From: Daucus carota subsp. sativus
Lineage: Eukaryota; Streptophyta; Magnoliopsida; Apiales; Apiaceae
Reading direction: 5' to 3'
NCBI RefSeq assembly: GCF_001625215.2
Contig: NC_030384.2
Coordinates: forward strand, 43,372,390-43,436,389
Length of the DNA stretch: 64,000 nucleotides
Every line of letters begins with the position of its first letter. The first letter of the stretch is position 1. This document shows, piece after piece, positions 57,903-64,000 of the stretch. The notes beneath the pieces were generated by a model. It was not told the origin of the DNA, ran no database searches, and saw nothing but the letters and a program-made list of their open reading frames with translations. The position numbers were made by a program, and so were the translations under genes.

Positions 57903-58586
57903 CTGTTAAGATAACAAACAGATTATATCACATCTTCCAATCGTGGTTAGGGATTGAGCATGAAATTTAGCAACAAATAAACGAAGACTGTGGACACCTG
58001 GAATACTTAGGAACAGTGCTCTGCCACACACACACCATCTGCCAACAAATTAAACATCGCAAAAGTTTGAACCCATAACATCAATACAGAACAACTTTTG
58101 GGATACCCCTCGTCATTGTCTTGGATGATGTTCTATCTTTCATGGACATTTACATTATTCGTTTAATTCTCACCCCTACTTATACATCTTAACTAATTCT
58201 AGCAAGCATAGTCAGACATCCTAGACATTCACAGCCACAAGTTCACATTATCATAAATAAGTCATGTCAAGTCTGTAGTTTCTAAAACCTTTGGCCGAGA
58301 AAATCTTGAGTGCTACCTTATAGGCATACTATTTTTGTCTAGTTATTTAGCATCTAAGAGTAAAACACTATATACCATATACACCACATCATTTATTAAA
58401 TCCACAACAGAAGAGGTACTATCAAATACTAAGAAGCCTTATAATTTTATATTTGCCAAACAGAACACAATTAAGCCAGCAATTTTCTTTCAAGACATAT
58501 CCAAAGAATATATTTTGCAATAAGCACAAACTTTAGAGTTTAAAACAATAAAAACGTATGTAAAAAAAAACAACTCAGTACCTGAG

Positions 58587-58930
58587 TTTGCAAGAAACTC
58601 GAACCCGACTTGTTCGTCTCAGTCAAACCAAATCCCGAACCAAAATTGAACATATCTTTGTCACCTGGGTTGGGAAAATCCCATATTTCTTCAAGCTGAG
58701 CATTGCAGGCAATGTGTCCGACAGAAGTCCTGGCTGGAGAAAATGGGAAAAAAAGTGCAGCACCCGCGTGGTTTGATAAGAAATCCTGAGAAAAAGATGT
58801 TTGGTGGGGTTGGTTGAAGGAGATTGAGGGAGGAGAGGATGAGACGGTGGTGATGGGGCGGAAAACAGAGAGTGCAGGACACGTGGGGAAAGTAGTAGAA
58901 TGAGAATTGCAGACATGGTTGGTATGTATA
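58587..58930 (-). other. Long open segment with possible donor, unidentified
   Basis: Two minus-strand frames are open. One starts at an ATG near 58925 (MSAILILLLSPRVLHSLFSA) and meets donor CAG/GTGACA near 58668. Another, without an ATG, reads NAQLEEIWDFPNPGDKDMF and meets donor CAG/GTACTG near 58580. One could be a remnant first exon. I recognise neither product. Confidence 0.25.
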
Positions 58931-59700
58931 TGACAAGATTTGAACAGAAAACCAGTCTGCTCAAGAGGGCGCCCAGGGTTAAGAGTATCCGCGGTAATAT
59001 ATCATTTTCATACGTTAATTCGTTGACATGAGCATGGAATTATGAGCTGCGAGTGAGGACTAAGGGGGTCGATCGGGGAGAAGCCCTGTGAAGCTGAACA
59101 GATATCTGTGTTCGTACTGGATAATATATGTGCCGGAATTAATTAGGCTTAGGAAGTAGGTTTGGAATAACCGAACCAAAGAATAAATTTGCTCAGGAGA
59201 ACAACCTGTTCTCGTATAATAGATATAGTAGATTAATTCAATTGTCTCTATAGGTTGTTTATAATCAAGATTTATATCATGTTTTTTTCAATAATACGAT
59301 ACTTAAACTTTCAAATATTTATGTTTCGCATTTTTTTGTTAAAATTCAACTAACTAATAAATGTTAGTTAATGCTCACGTGACAAATAAAAAAAATTAAA
59401 ATTAAAATATTAATATCTGATAGAGTTTGTTGTTTATTTATATTATGCTACCTGAAGGCCAATGAAGAAGAATCCAAAGGACGAAATATAAGATAGACAA
59501 CCAAAAGTATCATAACGAAACTAACCTCCAAATTATGTTCTTATTTAACATTATAAGTGAAATAATAGCATCCAAAAAGATCATAATTGAAATCAACATT
59601 CAAAATTACTAATACTGAACAACCAAAAGCTAAGATAACTAACATAACTGAACACAAACTAAACTATTCCATAAAGTATAATCTCCATTGTGCTGGTGGA

Positions 59701-60315
59701 TATGAATACCTCTTTCGCGAGTTTATTGACAAGACCATTTGTTGCCGATTCCATTACATCATTTGGAGCCATAGGTCCTGAAGAAATTTGACATCTAGAG
59801 AATCAAGTAATCATCTAAATTAGATCACAACATTCGTAACACCAAAATCAAAACCAGCATAAACCAGCATACTTAATGCTTGATAGATCGTTCAACAACT
59901 AACCACAATTCTATGGATATCAATATAAATAGAGAGTTTAGCACATTTAAGTTGCGAACGTTTGAGAGGCACGTGATCATAATTGAATATCACCTGTACA
60001 GAGAGAGAGAGGGAGGGAGAGGGGGAGCGAGAGGGAGGTTGGGAGGGAGGGAGGGAGCGGGGGGAGGGGGAGAGAGAGGGGGGGAGGGAGAGAGAGAGAG
60101 AGAGAGAGCAGGGGGGAGGGAGAGAGAGAGAGAGAGCGGGGGAGGGAGGGAGAGAGAGAGAGAGAGCGGGGGAGGGAGGGAGAGAGAGATGGAAATTTGA
60201 AAATTACCTGGGAGGAGAAGAGCGAGAGAGAAGCCGCTGGCCGCAGACGATGAACAGGGAAAAGAGAGCAAGCAAGGGTTTGAGCTGCAATGAATAGTTT
60301 GGTGGCCATTGTCCC
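59701..60315 (-). pseudogene. Candidate 5' exons of an unidentified gene
   Basis: An ATG near 60315 opens MATKLFIAAQTLACSLFPVH... ending in a good donor (CAG/GTAATT) near 60207. A second candidate exon (about 59701-59785; acceptor TTCAG, donor GAG/GTATTC) contains MAPNDVMESATNGLVNKLAKE. Spliced directly, the first frame would meet a stop, so either the second ATG is the true start or the gene is broken. The leader looks mitochondrial. No family recognised. Confidence 0.3.
60001..60189. repeat. 190-bp polypurine tract, (GA)n with many GGG runs
   Basis: Nearly every base on the plus strand is A or G, in GAGAGA blocks broken by GGGAGGGAGGGAG and GGGGGGAGGGGG. Long open frames on both strands here are artefacts of this composition (poly Arg/Glu/Gly or poly Ser/Leu/Pro). 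Confidence 0.9.
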
Positions 60316-60445
60316 GGGCCAGCCCACATTTAACTTTATAGTGACGGTTGCTGCCGTTTTGTCGCTAAATTCTATGCTTTTGTTTGGGAAGTACTAGTAC
60401 AGTAGGATGATGTTCGTTATTCAAGTGAGGCGGTGGCAATCAATA

Positions 60446-61705
60446 TCAATATACTTTATATAAAGGAGAAGCGAGGGACGTGTAGGTGGCGCCCTCTCAC
60501 ATCGCTCCGTTTTATTTTTCTAATTTTCTGGAATTTTTGAATGAAAAATATCAAAAATTAGAACTACCTTTTTTAGTTTCGGGTACATTAGAAGCAAGTT
60601 TCAGAATCTGATTTTGTATCAGATTATTTATGGAATATAGTAGCTTGAAAGTTTTAATCTGATTTTGTTTCAGATTATTCAATTATGGGAAAGACAGATT
60701 ATTTATGGAATATGGTAACTTGAAAATTTTAATCTGATTTTGTTCAGATTATTTAATTATGGGAAAGAGTAGCAAACAAGTCTCTCTCCACCTATAAATA
60801 CCCGTATAGATCGTAGTATTTTGGATCATCTAAACACAACCTCCTCTCTCAATACCACAAACCTACCTGATAGTTCTCTTACTCGATTTTTAGAGGAGAA
60901 GCGAGGAGCGTGTAGGTGGCGCCTCTCACATTGCTCCGTTCTATTTTTTAATTTTCTGAAATTTTTGGATGAAAAATATCAAAAATTAGAAATACCTTTC
61001 TCTTACTTGATTTCTAACTCGGAGGTGTCGTTCTTCTGCAACGATAAGTGAAAGCTCTTACAGTAAAGGTTGTTTCAAGCAAATGTAATTATAGACCGTT
61101 ATATTGGAGTCGACAAATCCAAATACGGGAAAAGAATATAGTCTTGACAGGATATTGATGGTTGATGTCAATAAATTAACTATTAATGATGTAAGTTTGT
61201 TGGTTATTCTTTTATAATATTTGTTTTGTTCATCGGACATGTTTGTTGTTGTTAATTTTTATATTATTTACTTTGTATACATGAAAAAATTATTCATGCA
61301 TTATCAGTTTGCTCCGTTCAAGCAACTTTTAAGAAGGTGGTTATACTTAAGTTAAATGTTTTTGTGCACAATCAATCTAAAAAATTAGAGGAAGGTGACA
61401 ATGTAAGAACATGATTACTTTTCTAAAAAAAACAAATAAAATTAAGATTCGTCATACTTTAAATTGTTAATTACGTGTATAAATTTATTTTCATTTTTTC
61501 ACCATGAATTATAGTCCAATTTTGCAATTTTATATATTAGTATTTGTATTACATCAAGATTTTTATAATATAAATTTATTTTATCCTACAAATATTAACT
61601 TGAAACATTAATATACTTTTTATAGACAGTCATAAAATTATTTTATTCTACAAATATTAATATTGAATCATTAATATAATTTTTATAGGCCGCCGCAACG
61701 CGTAT
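60446..61705 (+). mobile_element. Non-autonomous Helitron, copy A, 3' end altered
   Basis: Starts TCAATATACTTTATATAAAGG after an A. It contains an internal partial copy of its own 5' region at about 60892-60985. Towards the right it carries the family's 3' sequence up to GGCCGCCGCAACGCG near 61701, but the hairpin and CTAG that should follow are replaced by TATAATATCAGG, so its 3' terminus is lost or changed. An antisense open frame at 61058-61240 matches those in copies B and C. Confidence 0.75.
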
Positions 61706-61810
61706 AATATCAGGTTGAAATCATTTATAATTTAAAAATAATATTTGTATCTATTTGATCAAAAGATTTAAAAATGTGTTGGCAAATCATCAATCAATAT
61801 ACTTATATAA

Positions 61811-63010
61811 TCAATATACTTATATAAAGGAGAAGCGGGGGCGTGTAGGTAGCAGCCTCTCACATCGCTCCGTTCTATTTTTCTAATTTTTTGAAATTTT
61901 TGTTTCAGATTATTTATGGAATATAGTATCTTGAAAGTTTTAATTTGATTATATTTCAGATTATTTAATTATGGGAAAGATTACCTTTTTTAGTTTCAGG
62001 TATATTAAAAGCAAGTTTCAAAATCTGATTTTGTTTCAGATTATTTATGGAATATAGTAGCTTGAAAGTTTTAATTTGATTTTATTTCAGATTATCTAAT
62101 TATGGGAAAGAGTAGCACACAGGTCTCTCTGCACCTATAAATACCCCTATAGATGGTAGGGTTTTGGATCATCTAAACACAACTTTTTACCTCTCTATAA
62201 TGATAGTTCTTTTGCTCGATTTCTAACTCGATGGCGCCGTTCTTCTGCAACGATAAGTGAAGGATGTTTATACAGTATTAAAAAAATAAAGGTTGCAAGC
62301 AAAGGAAGTTATAAACCGCTATGTGGGAGTCGACAAATCCAAACACGGGAAAAGAATATAGTCTTGACATGATATTGATGTATGATATTAGTAAATTAAC
62401 TATTAGTGATGTATATTTGTTGGTTATTCTTTTATAATATTTGTTTTGTTCATCAAACATATTTGTTTTTGTTAATTTTTATATGATTTACTTTGTATAC
62501 TGGAAAAAATTATACATGCATAATCTGTTTGCTCCGTTCAAGCAACTTATAAGTGAAAACTGTTTATACAGTATTAAAAAATAAAAATTGTTACAAGTAA
62601 ATATAGTTATAGACCGCTATCTCACTGATTTAAGTTAGATGTTTTTGTGCACAATCAATCCAAAAAAATTGGAGGAAGGTGATAATGTAAGAACATGATT
62701 ACTTTTAAAAAAAAAAAGCAAATAAAATTAAGATTCGTCGTGCTTTAAATTGTTAATACGTGTATAAAATTATTGTCATTTTTTTACCATGAATTATATT
62801 CTAATTTTTTGCAATTTTATATATTGGTATTGGTATTACATCAAGATTTTTATAATATAAAATTTATTTTATCTATCCTACAAATATTAATTTTGAGACA
62901 TTAATATATATTTTATAGACAGACACAAAATTATTTTATTCTACAAATATTAATATTAAATCATTAATATATTTTTTATAGGCCGCCGCAACGCGCGGAT
63001 TCCCAACTAG
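61811..63010 (+). mobile_element. Non-autonomous Helitron, copy B (1.2 kb)
   Basis: Starts TCAATATACTTATATAAAGG after an A, with the same 17-base start repeated just upstream at 61794. It ends with GGCCGCCGCAACGCGCGGATTCCCAACTAG at 63010 followed by T. Similar throughout to copy A and, in reverse, to copy C. An antisense open frame lies at 62278-62460. No RepHel domain. Confidence 0.85.
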
Positions 63011-63376
63011 TATTTTATAAAAATCAAAAAATTTCAACCAAACATTTTAAATGTATTTTATAATTTCAAATACTTAAAGGTATATGATTATTGGAAGTTT
63101 TTTTTTTTTGAAATTAAATGATTAGGAGAAGTTAACTTGGGCCACTTCTTTAAAAAGCTGAAGAAAGGAACGAATTTTTTGCTATTTTGAAAAATAGCCC
63201 TTATTTTATAAAAATCTGAACACTTTAACCACCCCACCAAAATTTGCTCTCTTCTTATTTGTTTTCCAAAACAGGCAAACAAAAGAAATGACAAAATATA
63301 TGATCCTAGTCCCCAACATATGCAGGTAATTTTGGGCATTCAGAATATTGATCTAACTTCTGGGTTTTTCCTTTGC

Positions 63377-63514
63377 TACAGTCACCTTGCAATTATTGCC
63401 AACAGAAAAAATGTCGATCAGCACATTGTATTGTTTGACTGATCGAGAGATGATAAGAAGGAAGCTGCGATGGTTGAGAAACTTAATGATGCTTGGATCC
63501 CAAGAACTGATTGT
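63377..63514 (+). pseudogene. Broken exon resembling Elongator subunit ELP1
   Basis: After acceptor TACAG the frame reads HLAIIANRKNVDQHIVLFD, then a TGA where Trp is expected, then SRDDKKEAAMVEKLNDAWIPR, ending at donor G/GTGACC. The pattern VDQHIVLFDW...KKEAAMVEI.NDAW resembles a segment of plant ELP1, the large scaffold subunit of Elongator; this is recalled similarity and not certain. The in-frame stop and absence of other exons make it a relic, unless more exons lie to the right of the window. Confidence 0.4.
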
Positions 63515-64000
63515 CGAGGTGACCAAAACCTAAAATGTTCACTTGAACATAATATACCAAGTTATTAACTTAACTTTCTATTGCATTTATATGTCTTGAA
63601 AGTAATCTTATGTCATTGATGCCCCTTAATATGACGGCTTTAGAATTTCTACTGTTTACCTGACCGATAGAGCTAATCAGTTTGAAATTTATGGCTAATG
63701 TGTCAAACAGTTAATGTAGGAAGCCAACAGTAAATGTGTTTAACTGTATACTTTTAAGCGATATTACCCTTTTTTCTCTCAGACCTATTACTATATGAAA
63801 ATTCAGTTTATCTATTCCTGCACTTTTTATCTGTCTCATCACCCTCTTGCTTCAGCCTAAGTTGTCTTTTTTTCCTCTCCTGCCAGCTTAATCTTTAATA
63901 CTCATGGTTTATTAAAGGTACATTATTGTAATTCATTATTTAAATGATGCCAATGTAGTGGATACTTGCCGAAAATCAAAATTTGTAACTGATGATTTAT
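63515..64000. other. Right-edge non-coding sequence
   Basis: No open frame, RNA gene or repeat recognised. It may be intron following the broken ELP1-like exon. Confidence 0.35.

Noticed and set aside
58980..59160. GC-richer stretch with GGGGTCGATCGGGGAGAAGCCC considered as an RNA gene
   Set aside because: No cloverleaf, box A/B or known RNA pattern could be drawn.
59977..60327. Several 80-116 codon frames on both strands
   Set aside because: Downstream of the first ~35 codons they are poly Arg/Glu/Gly or poly Ser/Leu/Pro products of the polypurine tract.

Overview
The window is nuclear DNA of a flowering plant, almost certainly a eudicot. It is AT-rich. Genes are split by short GT-AG introns, and intergenic DNA is filled with small plant transposons (Stowaway-like and Mutator-like MITEs, SINEs, non-autonomous Helitrons). 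Protein matches are to plant-only families such as ALIS, RGLG, PPR-SMR and DUF2358. The species cannot be fixed from sequence alone. I rebuilt genes by joining exons by eye at GT-AG sites and checking phase across each junction.

Layout. (1) 474-5049, minus: PB1-domain Raf-like MAPKKK, 3' end off the left edge; a 640-bp Mutator-like foldback element sits about 45 bp upstream of its TATA box. (2) 8991-9904, plus: plastid-type DUF2358 protein. (3) 11566-19961, minus: B3-type mitotic cyclin, 23 exons, with a destruction box. (4) 22462-26524, minus: KDO-8-phosphate synthase, 13 coding exons and a repeat-filled 5'-UTR intron. (5) 28992-30656, plus: ZIP metal transporter, 3 exons. (6) 33119-35560, minus: intronless PPR-SMR protein resembling EMB2217. 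(7) 36571-40189, minus: ALA-interacting subunit (CDC50/LEM3). (8) 44464-46560, plus: small one-pass membrane protein. (9) 47055-50955, minus: RGLG-type VWA plus RING ubiquitin ligase with an N-myristoylation signal. From about 51 kb to the end no complete gene is visible. That region holds Helitrons, MITEs, a 190-bp polypurine tract, a two-exon importin-alpha fragment and, near the right edge, a broken exon resembling Elongator ELP1.

The genes do not form a pathway; they are ordinary housekeeping, signalling and transport genes in a typical plant arrangement. Each has its own intergenic space; DUF2358/cyclin, ZIP/PPR and small-protein/RGLG are convergent pairs. The most unusual part is 52.5-63 kb. 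There a Helitron family with matching TC...CTAG ends and A/T insertion sites occurs as three copies, one inverted, around gene debris. I see no CRISPR array, rRNA, tRNA or operon-like system.
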